DNA of 9,944 bases from assembly GCA_038247465.1 (NCBI GenBank), contig JBBRUV010000175.1, positions 1 through 9,944 on the forward strand, written 5' to 3'. Origin of the DNA: JBBRNH01 sp038247465 (GTDB lineage: Bacteria; Bacteroidota; Bacteroidia; Cytophagales; Spirosomataceae). The notes below the pieces were generated by a model that worked only from the letters and a program-made list of their open reading frames with translations, was not told the origin of the DNA and ran no database searches. The translations under genes were made by a program, and so were the position numbers. Below are positions 1 to 7,018 of the stretch, piece by piece; positions within the stretch are counted from its first letter, which is position 1; each line of letters opens with the position of its first letter.

Positions 1-2359
1 ACCGCTTCACATAATAGGCTTTCTGGTTAATCTCAAAATAAACGACCGACAGCACGGTGTCAGGATCAAATTTTTCCAGAATAAACAGGTCGTTCGGCTC
101 GTAACGGTTCGTCAGATCGAAGGTTGTCAGCTCATATTCGCCCGATTTGTAAACGACTAATATCGTGTCTTTGGCTTCGAAATTCCCCAACGCCCGGCCC
201 CGTTCGTCGCGGTTCAGGCGGCCCAGGTGGTCGTCGTACCAGATATTGACCCCGCCTAAGGTTGAGGCTCCGGCTGATTTCTGTACCACTTTTCGCACCG
301 GATATTTGGTCAGGATATTGCCCTGCGCCGAGCGGTTTTTGATGCCAATACTGGCAAAATCGAACTCAAACTGCTTAACCTTGGCCGAACTCTGCGCCGT
401 GAGACTGACCGAAATAACCTCGGCCTCGCCGTTATCATTCGCGGTGAAATACAACAACTTAGACTTCGGGTTGCCCATCGTCAGGTCATATTCGCGGTCG
501 CGGGTAACGCCGGTAATGGGAAACCGCTTCGCCATCGAAATTCCCGATTTGCCATCGTGGTACACAACATTGTAAATCTTGCGCTCGTCGTTTTTCTTAA
601 AAACCGACAGGTACAGAATATCCTTGCCAACAAAGGCTTTTTCCTGCGCTTTGGTAACTAAGCACTTGCCGTCGCGCCGGAACACAATCACATCGTCAAT
701 GTCGGAGCAGTCCGAGACGTATTCATCTTTTTTGAGCGCGTACCCGACAAAACCGTTTTCGCGATCCACGTAGAGTTTTTGGTTGGCGGCTGCCACCACA
801 CTCGCGGCAATGGTGTTGAAGGCCCGGATTTCGGTCCGGCGGTCACGGCCTTTGCCGTATTTGCGTTTCAGTTCGGTAAAAAACGAGATAGCGTAGCGGG
901 TGATATTGGCTAAATGATCATCCACCTCCAGGAGTTCTTCCTGATATTTCCGCATCAGTTCATCGGCCTTAAAACCATCGTATTTTGAGATCCGTTTGAT
1001 TTTGATTTCGGTCAGCCGGATAACATCGTCTTCGGTGATTTCGCGGTAAAACTGTTTTCTGAACGGCTTCAGGGCTTTGTCAATCGTCTCAATCACGGCC
1101 TCGAAGGTTTCACATTCTTCGATTTTTCGGTAGATGCGTTTCTCGATAAATATCTTTTCAAGCGAACTATACAAAACCCGTTCGAGCAGTTCGCCCCGCC
1201 TGATTTGCAGTTCGCGCTCCAGCAAGGCAACGGTTTGATGAGTATTGACGCGCAGAATATCCGATACGCTCACAAAATGCGGTTTGTCGCCAATAATTAC
1301 GCAGGCGTTAGGCGATATACTTACCTCACAATCAGTGAAGGCATAGAGCGCGTCAATGCTTACATCGGGCGACACGCCAGGCAGCAGATGCACAATAATC
1401 TCCACGTCTTTGGCGGTATTGTCAACCACCGCAGCCACATTTTTGGCGGGTGATTTAATACGGATTTTACCAAGTTCAGCAGCTTTTACGATGCTTTCGA
1501 TGAGCGTTGGGGTGGTCACACCGAAGGGTACATCCCTAATTACCAGCGTTTTTTTGTCGAGTTCTTCAATTTTGGCCCGCACCCGCACTTTGCCGCCCCG
1601 CGCTCCGTCGTTATAGTTGCTGACATCCACCGAGCCGCCCGTCGGGAAATCGGGAAATAACTGAAACGGTTTGTCTTTGAGCAGCGCGACGGATGCTTCG
1701 ATCAGTTCGTTGAAATTGTGGGGCAGCAACCGCGTCGAGAGACCAACGGCGATGCCCTCCACGCCCTGCGCCAGTAACAACGGAAACTTCACAGGCAGCG
1801 TAACGGGTTCGCGTTTGCGGCCATCGTAGCTCAGTTGCCACTCGGTGGTTTTGTCGTTGAAAATAACATCATACCCAAATTTCGACAGCCGCACCTCGAT
1901 GTAGCGGGCGGCAGCCGCGCCGTCGCCGGTGCGGACATCGCCCCAACTGCCTTGCGTATCAAACACAAGGTCTTTCTGCCCCATGTTCACCAGCGCGTCG
2001 CCGATACTGGCATCGCCGTGCGGGTGGTATTGCATGGTTTGCCCAATCACGTTGGCGACTTTGTTGAACCGGCCATCGTCCATTTCTTTCAGGGCGTGCA
2101 GAATCCGGCGTTGCACGGGTTTCAGCCCGTCTTCGATAGCGGGTACGGCCCGTTCAAGAATCACATAAGACGCATAATCTAAAAAATAGGTTTGGTACAG
2201 ACCCGACACCACCGTTTGCTCATGCAGAATTTCGCCGATATTGGTTTTTAGCAGGTCAGCGGGTGCGGTTTCGGGTGCGTCGGAACGTGGTTGCAGGTCG
2301 CTGGGTATAGGCTCGGTATTATCGGTCGGATCGGTGGTATTCTCGTGCTGGTCGGTCAT
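1..2359 (-). CDS. parC: DNA topoisomerase IV subunit A (ParC-like), 3' end outside window
   Basis: This is the breakage-reunion subunit of a type IIA topoisomerase, which with ParE decatenates daughter chromosomes and relaxes supercoils. One frame stays open for 786 codons from ATG at 2359 to the window edge, so the C-terminus is missing. After a polar 35-residue leader come GLKPVQRRILHAL (residues 78-90), the YHPHGDAS helix (111-118) and the catalytic Arg-Tyr pair in AARYIEVRLSK (R152, Y153). The sequence LPVKFPLLLAQGVEGIAVG follows. The coiled-coil tower and the start of the C-terminal beta-propeller lie downstream. No GyrA box was seen in the visible part, which favours ParC over GyrA, and the HPHGDASIGDA form is typical of the Bacteroidota ParC lineage. 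No parE lies next to it; the gene is divergent from the M20 peptidase. The start is the only plausible ATG and has no Shine-Dalgarno, as usual in this phylum. Family is near certain; ParC versus GyrA is likely. Confidence 0.92.
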   Translation of the reverse strand, partial: MTDQHENTTDPTDNTEPIPSDLQPRSDAPETAPADLLKTNIGEILHEQTVVSGLYQTYFLDYASYVILERAVPAIEDGLKPVQRRILHALKEMDDGRFNKVANVIGQTMQYHPHGDASIGDALVNMGQKDLVFDTQGSWGDVRTGDGAAAARYIEVRLSKFGYDVIFNDKTTEWQLSYDGRKREPVTLPVKFPLLLAQGVEGIAVGLSTRLLPHNFNELIEASVALLKDKPFQLFPDFPTGGSVDVSNYNDGARGGKVRVRAKIEELDKKTLVIRDVPFGVTTPTLIESIVKAAELGKIRIKSPAKNVAAVVDNTAKDVEIIVHLLPGVSPDVSIDALYAFTDCEVSISPNACVIIGDKPHFVSVSDILRVNTHQTVALLERELQIRRGELLERVLYSSLEKIFIEKRIYRKIEECETFEAVIETIDKALKPFRKQFYREITEDDVIRLTEIKIKRISKYDGFKADELMRKYQEELLEVDDHLANITRYAISFFTELKRKYGKGRDRRTEIRAFNTIAASVVAAANQKLYVDRENGFVGYALKKDEYVSDCSDIDDVIVFRRDGKCLVTKAQEKAFVGKDILYLSVFKKNDERKIYNVVYHDGKSGISMAKRFPITGVTRDREYDLTMGNPKSKLLYFTANDNGEAEVISVSLTAQSSAKVKQFEFDFASIGIKNRSAQGNILTKYPVRKVVQKSAGASTLGGVNIWYDDHLGRLNRDERGRALGNFEAKDTILVVYKSGEYELTTFDLTNRYEPNDLFILEKFDPDTVLSVVYFEINQKAYYVKR

Positions 2360-2491
2360 ATTCAGTAAATGAGCATCGGCTTTGGCAGTAGCGAACGAAT
2401 TGCTTTCAGAACAAAACGATTGCCTGGCAAAATTGGTAACGGCTGGTTAAAAATACGCAAAAACCACGAAAAATGCCAGAAATGGCCGGTT

Positions 2492-2634
2492 GTTACACAG
2501 AGATTCACGGAGAAATATGGTTTGCGGTTCGTCAGGATTTAGGGGTCTCGATGAGCCAAAGAAACGCAGAGATTTTACCGAGACTGATTAGTTCTCTGTG
2601 AATCTCTGCGTTTCTTTGTGAATCTCCGTGTAAC
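2492..2634. repeat. Nested palindromic intergenic repeat
   Basis: The 286 bp gap between the divergent parC and M20 genes holds a symmetric element. The inner arms, 2558-2574 and 2601-2617, are a perfect 17 bp inverted repeat (aaagaaacgcagagatt and its complement). The outer arms, 2492-2508 and 2618-2634, are a 17 bp inverted repeat with one mismatch. The right side also repeats gtgaatctc directly. The wording (gaatctctgcg, gaatctccgtg) resembles dispersed intergenic repeats I recall from many Bacteroidota and other genomes, though I cannot run a search here. It could act as a bidirectional terminator or RNA hairpin, or be a small non-autonomous mobile element. It ends 11 bp before the M20 start codon. 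The rest of the gap (2360-2491) shows nothing I can support beyond probable promoters. Confidence 0.8.
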
Positions 2635-2645
2635 CCCAAAACATC

Positions 2646-4091
2646 ATGCAAACCCGTCTCCTGCTCCTTGCCCTGCTCACCGGCTCATTGGCCCTGGCCC
2701 AGACGCCATCCCAAAAAATAACCCTTTCGGCCATTGATGGGCAAGCCGCCCACTACGCCGACCTCTCCAAAAAAATCTGGGATTTTTCGGAAGTTGGTTA
2801 TCAGGAAACCCAAAGTTCGGCCCTGTTACAAGCCGAACTCAAACAAGCCGGATTCACCGTTCAGGCGGGCGTAGCCAACATTCCGACGGCGTTTGTGGCT
2901 TCGTTTGGCAGTGGCAAACCCGTTATCGGCATTTTGGCCGAATATGACGCGCTGCCCGGACTCTCGCAACAGGCTGTGCCGGAGCGCAAACCTGCCGACG
3001 GTCGCCGGGCGGGGCATGGCTGTGGGCATAATCTGTTTGGGGTCGGGTCGGTGGCATCGGCCATTGCCGTGAAAGATTACCTGCTCAAATCGGGCCGGGC
3101 CGGCACCGTGAAACTCTACGGCACGCCCGCCGAAGAAGGCGGCTCCGGCAAGGTGTACATGGTGCGCGAAGGGCTTTTTGCGGATACGGATGTGGTGCTG
3201 CACTGGCACCCCGCCGACCGCAACAACGCCGACCCGGCATCGTCACTGGCCAACATCACGGCCAAGATCCGGTTTCGGGGTATCGCGGCCCATGCCTCTG
3301 CCGCGCCCGAACGGGGCCGGTCAGCACTCGACGGTGTAGAATCTATGAACTACATGGTGAACATGATGCGCGAGCACATTCCGTCTGATACCCGGATTCA
3401 CTACGTGATTACGCGGGGTGGAGAGGCTCCCAACGTGGTGCCAGACTTTGCGGAGGTCTATTACTACTGCCGCCACAAAAACCGGCAGACGTTGCAGGAC
3501 ATCTGGAAGCGCATCACCAAAGCCGCCGAAGGAGCCGCACTCGGCACCGAAACCAAAGTCGAAATTGAGGTTATCGGCGGTGTATTCAACCTCCTGCCCG
3601 TGGAAACGCTCTCGAAACTGATGCACCAAAATCTAAGCACGGTGGGTGGTGTAACGTACACTGCCGACGAAACCGCTTTTGCCTCAACAATGGGCGAAAC
3701 CTTCGGCGCATCGTTCGGTTCCGTCCGCAAACCCGGAGAAGCGGCCACCATATCGCCCTACGCGGGCAAGGCCGACGACCCGTTATCAGGCGGCTCAACC
3801 GATGTGGGTGACGTAAGCTGGGCGGTGCCGACGGTGGGTTTGGGCGCGGCTACGTGGGTGCCGGGAACGGCGGCTCACAGTTGGCAGGCAGTGGCATGCA
3901 GTGGTATGAGCATCGGGCAGAAGGGCATGATGGTAGCCGCTAAAACCTTGGCTCTCACCGCTATTGACCTGTTTAACGACCCGAAACTCGTGGAGAAAGC
4001 CCGCGCCGACTGGCAAGCCGCACGGGGAGCGAATTTCCAGTACGAAGCCCTGCTCGGCAACCGCAAACCGGCGTTAGATTATAGAAAATGA
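2646..4091 (+). CDS. Secreted M20-family amidohydrolase (AbgB-like metallopeptidase)
   Basis: This is a predicted exported metal-dependent hydrolase of the M20D group, which cleaves amide bonds in substrates such as p-aminobenzoyl-glutamate, N-acyl amino acids or dipeptides. Residues 1-19 form a signal peptide (MQTRLLLLALLTGSLALAQ). The metal-site motifs are present: GHGCGHN with C126 and H128, the E163-E164 pair in GTPAEEGG, HWHP at 186-189, and H411 in AAHSW. H216 lies in the dimerisation-domain start AAHASAAPERGRSALDG, followed by GGEAPNVVPD (258-267). The length, 481 residues, is close to that of AbgB. Unlike cytoplasmic AbgB it has a signal peptide and no AbgA partner is seen, so the physiological substrate is open. 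It is followed by a second exported hydrolase 111 bp downstream, with a repeat between them. Fold and catalytic class are firm; substrate is inference. Confidence 0.93.
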   Translation: MQTRLLLLALLTGSLALAQTPSQKITLSAIDGQAAHYADLSKKIWDFSEVGYQETQSSALLQAELKQAGFTVQAGVANIPTAFVASFGSGKPVIGILAEYDALPGLSQQAVPERKPADGRRAGHGCGHNLFGVGSVASAIAVKDYLLKSGRAGTVKLYGTPAEEGGSGKVYMVREGLFADTDVVLHWHPADRNNADPASSLANITAKIRFRGIAAHASAAPERGRSALDGVESMNYMVNMMREHIPSDTRIHYVITRGGEAPNVVPDFAEVYYYCRHKNRQTLQDIWKRITKAAEGAALGTETKVEIEVIGGVFNLLPVETLSKLMHQNLSTVGGVTYTADETAFASTMGETFGASFGSVRKPGEAATISPYAGKADDPLSGGSTDVGDVSWAVPTVGLGAATWVPGTAAHSWQAVACSGMSIGQKGMMVAAKTLALTAIDLFNDPKLVEKARADWQAARGANFQYEALLGNRKPALDYRK

Positions 4092-4097
4092 TAATCA

Positions 4098-4200
4098 GTT
4101 TGTGGTTTTTGCAGGGCGGCCTGTGCCGTTCGTGGTTTTGCTGACGCGAACGCAACCATCCGGCAAGAACTACAAACCACGAACTACAAACCACGAACCA
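4098..4200. repeat. Modular intergenic repeat, copy 1
   Basis: This element fills the gap between the M20 gene and the serine hydrolase. It begins gtttgtggtt and ends in alternating aactac/aaccac blocks. Positions 4114-4133 (20 bp) match copy 2 at 8746-8765 in the same orientation. Positions 4129-4152 (24 bp) match 8787-8810 on the opposite strand. The core is therefore inverted between the copies while the left end is not. Blocks of gttcgtggttt type on the left and aactacaaaccac type on the right give imperfect inverted termini. It stops two bases before the TTG start of the next gene, so it forms that gene's leader. Function is unknown; a MITE- or REP-like element is the likeliest class. 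Confidence 0.85.
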
Positions 4201-4202
4201 CC

Positions 4203-5345
4203 TTGAACCGTTACCTCCTCCTCCTCCTGACCTTCGTTGCCTGCCAGCGGCCAACTGCCGTTACAGACGCAACGAAACCGTATTTTCCGCCATCGGGCAA
4301 CGCCTGGGCCACCCGAACGCCCGACGCGGTTGGGCTTGATACCGCCAAACTGAAGGCCGCCGTTGACTGGGCCAAAACGCAGGAGACCACTCAGATGAAA
4401 CCTGATTTTTCGACGCAGGAGGTCATCTTCGGCAAACTCCTCGGCCCGATGCCCAACAGCCGGGCGGCTACCAACGGCCTGATCGTCCGGCACGGTTATA
4501 TCGTGGCAGAATGGGGTGACACTCAGGCCGCCGACCCGACATACAGCGTCGCCAAAAGTGTGCTGAGTACAATTCTGGGAATTACCATCGAGCGCGGCCT
4601 GATTAAAAATCTGACCGATCCGGTGGCGAACTACATCCAGGACGGCGGCTATGATTCGGCGCAAAACCGGGGTATCACCTGGGAACACCACGCCCGGCAA
4701 AGCAGCGAATGGGAAGGCAGTCTGTGGGGCAAAAACGCCGATTTTGTCGGCACCGAAGCCTTCGGGCAGGGCGAACGCAAACCCCGTGCGTTGCAACTGC
4801 CCGGCTCGTTGTACGAATACAACGACGTGCGGATCAACCGATTCGCACTGTCGTTGCTGCGGCTCTGGAAACGTCCGTTAACCGATGTATTTCAGGATGA
4901 GATTATGCGGCCCATCGGCGCGTCGGGGTCGTGGCAGTGGGTTCCGTACCCAAATGCAATGGCCGACGTTGCCGGAAAATCAATGCCATCCGTCAGTGGC
5001 GGCACCCGCTGGGGCGGTGGTCTGCGGATTTCGGCCCGCGACGAAGCCCGGTTTGGGTATCTTTTCCTGCGAAATGGTAACTGGAACGGCAAACAGATTG
5101 TGTCAAAAAACTGGGTAAGACAAGCCACGACACGCGGCTCCGTTGGGCCGGATTATGGCTTGCTTTGGTGGCTCAACACCGAAGGCAAAGCGTATCCCGG
5201 TTGCCCCACAAGCAGTTATGCGGCCCTCGGCGCGGGGTCAAACACGATCTTTGTTGACCCTGAACACGATTTGGTGATTGTCTGGCGGTGGCATAACGGT
5301 AGCCCCGGCGAGTTGGTAAAACGGGTTATTGCGGCTGTTAAATGA
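4203..5345 (+). CDS. Serine hydrolase lipoprotein, class C beta-lactamase-related
   Basis: This is a predicted outer-membrane or periplasmic lipoprotein with the serine beta-lactamase/D-alanyl-D-alanine peptidase fold, acting through an acyl-serine intermediate. The TTG start at 4203 gives a lipoprotein signal, MNRYLLLLLTFVAC, with the lipobox Cys at 14, which supports this rare start; no nearby ATG would keep the signal. The nucleophile motif is S115-V-A-K118. Y206-N-D208 (in PGSLYEYND) sits where class C enzymes have Y-x-N. The later GGGLRIS (271-277) and GPDYGLLWW segments are typical of the esterase/peptidase relatives. No classical KTG triad was recognised; ALGAGSN (341-347) is the probable equivalent strand. 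The length, 380 residues, is normal. True beta-lactamase activity is unlikely; small-ester or peptide hydrolysis is more probable. It may be cotranscribed with the M20 gene. Confidence 0.9.
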   Translation: MNRYLLLLLTFVACQRPTAVTDATKPYFPPSGNAWATRTPDAVGLDTAKLKAAVDWAKTQETTQMKPDFSTQEVIFGKLLGPMPNSRAATNGLIVRHGYIVAEWGDTQAADPTYSVAKSVLSTILGITIERGLIKNLTDPVANYIQDGGYDSAQNRGITWEHHARQSSEWEGSLWGKNADFVGTEAFGQGERKPRALQLPGSLYEYNDVRINRFALSLLRLWKRPLTDVFQDEIMRPIGASGSWQWVPYPNAMADVAGKSMPSVSGGTRWGGGLRISARDEARFGYLFLRNGNWNGKQIVSKNWVRQATTRGSVGPDYGLLWWLNTEGKAYPGCPTSSYAALGAGSNTIFVDPEHDLVIVWRWHNGSPGELVKRVIAAVK

Positions 5346-5348
5346 ATG

Positions 5349-5374
5349 GTCATTGATAGTCATTGATAGTCATT
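5349..5374. repeat. Short tandem repeat, 10 bp unit, about 2.6 copies
   Basis: The unit gtcattgata occurs twice in full and once as gtcatt, immediately after the stop codon of the serine hydrolase. The rest of the 124 bp convergent gap to the RNA ligase (to 5469) has only a weak hairpin near 5417-5434 (caatatc/ggtattg) and no convincing T-rich terminator. Such a unit could arise by polymerase slippage. Confidence 0.8.
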
Positions 5375-5469
5375 TATTGCTGACGTGTCAACCCTGAAAT
5401 CCATGAAGTTCCTCCCAATATCAAGGTATTGCCACTCAGACTTACCGGGCGCTATCACCAGCCACTTTT

Positions 5470-6585
5470 TTACTCACCCTCTTTCCAGAACGATTTGCTG
5501 AACGTAGGCCGGATGTGTTTCCAGATGATGGCGCTGTAATCGCCCCCGTCAAGCATTTTGAAGAGAATGGCCGGGTATCGCTGTGTCTGAAAATACAGGG
5601 CCACATTTTTGCGGGTATATTCGGCAGCAAAATCGAAGGCGGCAAAGGCGGTTTGGCACTCGGTTTCGATGGCGGCATAACGGGTCAGCAAATGGCCCTG
5701 CACCTGCCGAACCCGGTCGTAGAGTTCGTCGGGAACGCGATCCAGAACCTCGGCAAAATCACGGCCCTGCGAGAGGTATTCACAGATGGCGATGTTCGAC
5801 ACCCCCGTTACGATGCGGTGCAACCGGACGTATTCGGCAAATTTGACTTTCACCCGCAGACCGCCCACAAACCGCACCACGTATCCTTCGGAGTTGTCGT
5901 TGGCGGGGTTGTCGGCGTCCGTTTTGAGTTTGTCCAACGCCAACAGCCCCGTAAACCGCTTCACAACCGGAAAACCCAGCGTGGTGTAGTCATCAAGCGG
6001 GTAATTCTGCCCGGTTTGGTTGTCAATCACGGCGAGTAATACCAGGTCTTCGCGGTCGCCGTAGTTAACCACGATTTTGTTTTGCGGGTAAATAATCTCG
6101 AACAGATACGTTCGGTCGCGGTGCAGATCAGCGAAGGCCTGGGCGTACCGATTGTGCAACATCTGGGTTCCACGCCCGGCCTGCTCCGACATAAAACTCC
6201 CCCTCGTGGCGATAAACGGTACGTTATCAAGCCAGTACAAAATACCAAGCGAGCCGTCTAACTTTTCATAGACCTCGAATAGCTCATTAGGAATGGCATC
6301 GGCAGGCATTTCTTCGATGTTGAAAAACTTCGGGAAAGGCCGCGCCACGGTGTTGTATTGGACATCGAGAATCAAGCCCCGGCACTGCATCGTTACGGCA
6401 TCCCAGCGTTTTTCGTACTGCACCACCGGCGAGTAGTTATAAATCCAGAGGTCAGCCGACGGGTGTTTTCGGGCCGTAATGAGCCGGTCGGCCAGGTGTT
6501 GCTGGAGCAGGGGTAGGTTTAACATGGCCATTGGGGTTGCAAAAGCAACAACCGCTTTGGGGTTGCCAAAGCGGTTGTTGTTCAT
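5470..6585 (-). CDS. ATP-dependent RNA ligase, T4 Rnl1-like
   Basis: This is a nucleotidyltransferase-type RNA ligase that would join 5'-phosphate and 3'-hydroxyl RNA ends through an AMP-lysine intermediate. Motif I is E107-K-L-D-G-S112, with K108 as the expected adenylated lysine. Upstream, QCRGLILD (67-74) and ARPFPKFFN (81-89) are characteristic of the Rnl1 group. Further on are ATRGS (126-130), the motif III-like LFEIIYP (161-167), motif IV EGYVVRF (233-239) and motif V KVKFAEY (246-252). The length, 371 residues, matches T4 RNA ligase 1. No kinase-phosphatase gene is in the window. The annotated ATG at 6585 adds 18-20 residues encoded in a strong hairpin; ATG at 6531 or 6525 (start of MLNLPLLQQHL) looks more like a natural N-terminus. 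It lies 16 bp after the PIN gene on the same strand. Enzyme class is firm; biological role is inference. Confidence 0.9.
   Translation of the reverse strand: MNNNRFGNPKAVVAFATPMAMLNLPLLQQHLADRLITARKHPSADLWIYNYSPVVQYEKRWDAVTMQCRGLILDVQYNTVARPFPKFFNIEEMPADAIPNELFEVYEKLDGSLGILYWLDNVPFIATRGSFMSEQAGRGTQMLHNRYAQAFADLHRDRTYLFEIIYPQNKIVVNYGDREDLVLLAVIDNQTGQNYPLDDYTTLGFPVVKRFTGLLALDKLKTDADNPANDNSEGYVVRFVGGLRVKVKFAEYVRLHRIVTGVSNIAICEYLSQGRDFAEVLDRVPDELYDRVRQVQGHLLTRYAAIETECQTAFAAFDFAAEYTRKNVALYFQTQRYPAILFKMLDGGDYSAIIWKHIRPTFSKSFWKEGE
6546..6580 (-). promoter_or_regulatory. Perfect 13 bp hairpin at the 5' end of the RNA ligase
   Basis: Arms 6546-6558 (caacaaccgcttt) and 6568-6580 pair perfectly around a 9-base loop. 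In the minus-strand RNA the loop reads ggcaacccc, and gcaacccc recurs just after the stem (8-mer ggggttgc on plus at 6533-6540 and 6559-6566). It lies between the PIN stop codon (6602) and the internal ligase ATGs (6531, 6525), and overlaps codons 2-14 if the first ATG is used. After the stem comes cttttg, a poor T-tract, so it could be a weak terminator for the PIN genes, a translation-control hairpin, or a processing site. Confidence 0.75.
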
Positions 6586-6601
6586 AGTTACAGGGAGAAC
6601 G

Positions 6602-7018
6602 CTACTCGCTTAGTATGCCAACCTGCTTGCGGTAGCACACATCCTCAAAATCTTTAGTATTGAACGTAGCCAAATAATCCGTTCGGAGGTCATCATCAGC
6701 AAGCATTTGTCGGATAACCGCATGGACTAAACTGTATCGTTTTGTCAAAAAAACGTCGTCAAGTGCTTGATTACGATAAGGCGTGTCATCAATTAATTCA
6801 AGACTTGGCCTTTTTCGATAGGCTTCAAATGCAGCTACACCCTCACGACGACGCATAAATCTGGTATTAACAAACTCGTACATTGTCGGCCAGGGAATCA
6901 GAATTGTATTGCCTTCGATCAGGTCAGCAATCAGCGTAGCTTGCTCAAAATGCTGGTCGTTGGGGTCAAACAGAGCAATCCAGAAACAAGAATCTGCTAA
7001 TACAAACTTATTCATCAA
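6602..7018 (-). CDS. PIN-domain ribonuclease, VapC-type toxin candidate
   Basis: This 138-residue protein has the size and pattern of a single PIN domain, a metal-dependent RNase fold used by VapC toxins that cut tRNA or rRNA. The first acidic residue is D9 in LADSCFWIALFD, followed by the usual DQHFEQA helix. The second is E48 in PTMYEFVNTR. The helix that normally carries the third (S-L-x-D) reads YSLVHAVIRQML, so H99 stands where Asp is expected. The C-terminal strand is ATFNTKDFEDVC with D123. The start lies inside the upstream gene (11 bp overlap), implying translational coupling in one transcript. Base composition is more AT-rich than the flanking genes, which suggests acquisition by transfer. 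It could be a full toxin, a weakened one, or an RNase with another role. Confidence 0.85.
   Translation of the reverse strand: MMNKFVLADSCFWIALFDPNDQHFEQATLIADLIEGNTILIPWPTMYEFVNTRFMRRREGVAAFEAYRKRPSLELIDDTPYRNQALDDVFLTKRYSLVHAVIRQMLADDDLRTDYLATFNTKDFEDVCYRKQVGILSE

Noticed and set aside
4170..4796. 208-codon minus-strand open frame opposite the serine hydrolase
   Set aside because: It is antisense to the SVAK- and lipobox-bearing gene, and part of it is translated repeat copy 1.
5417..5434. Hairpin terminator in the convergent gap
   Set aside because: The stem is 7 bp with a mismatch, and no T-tract follows on either strand.
5515..6039. 174-codon plus-strand open frame antisense to the RNA ligase
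   Set aside because: It lies wholly opposite the motif-bearing ligase frame, and its protein shows no recognisable domain; it is a shadow of high-GC codon usage.
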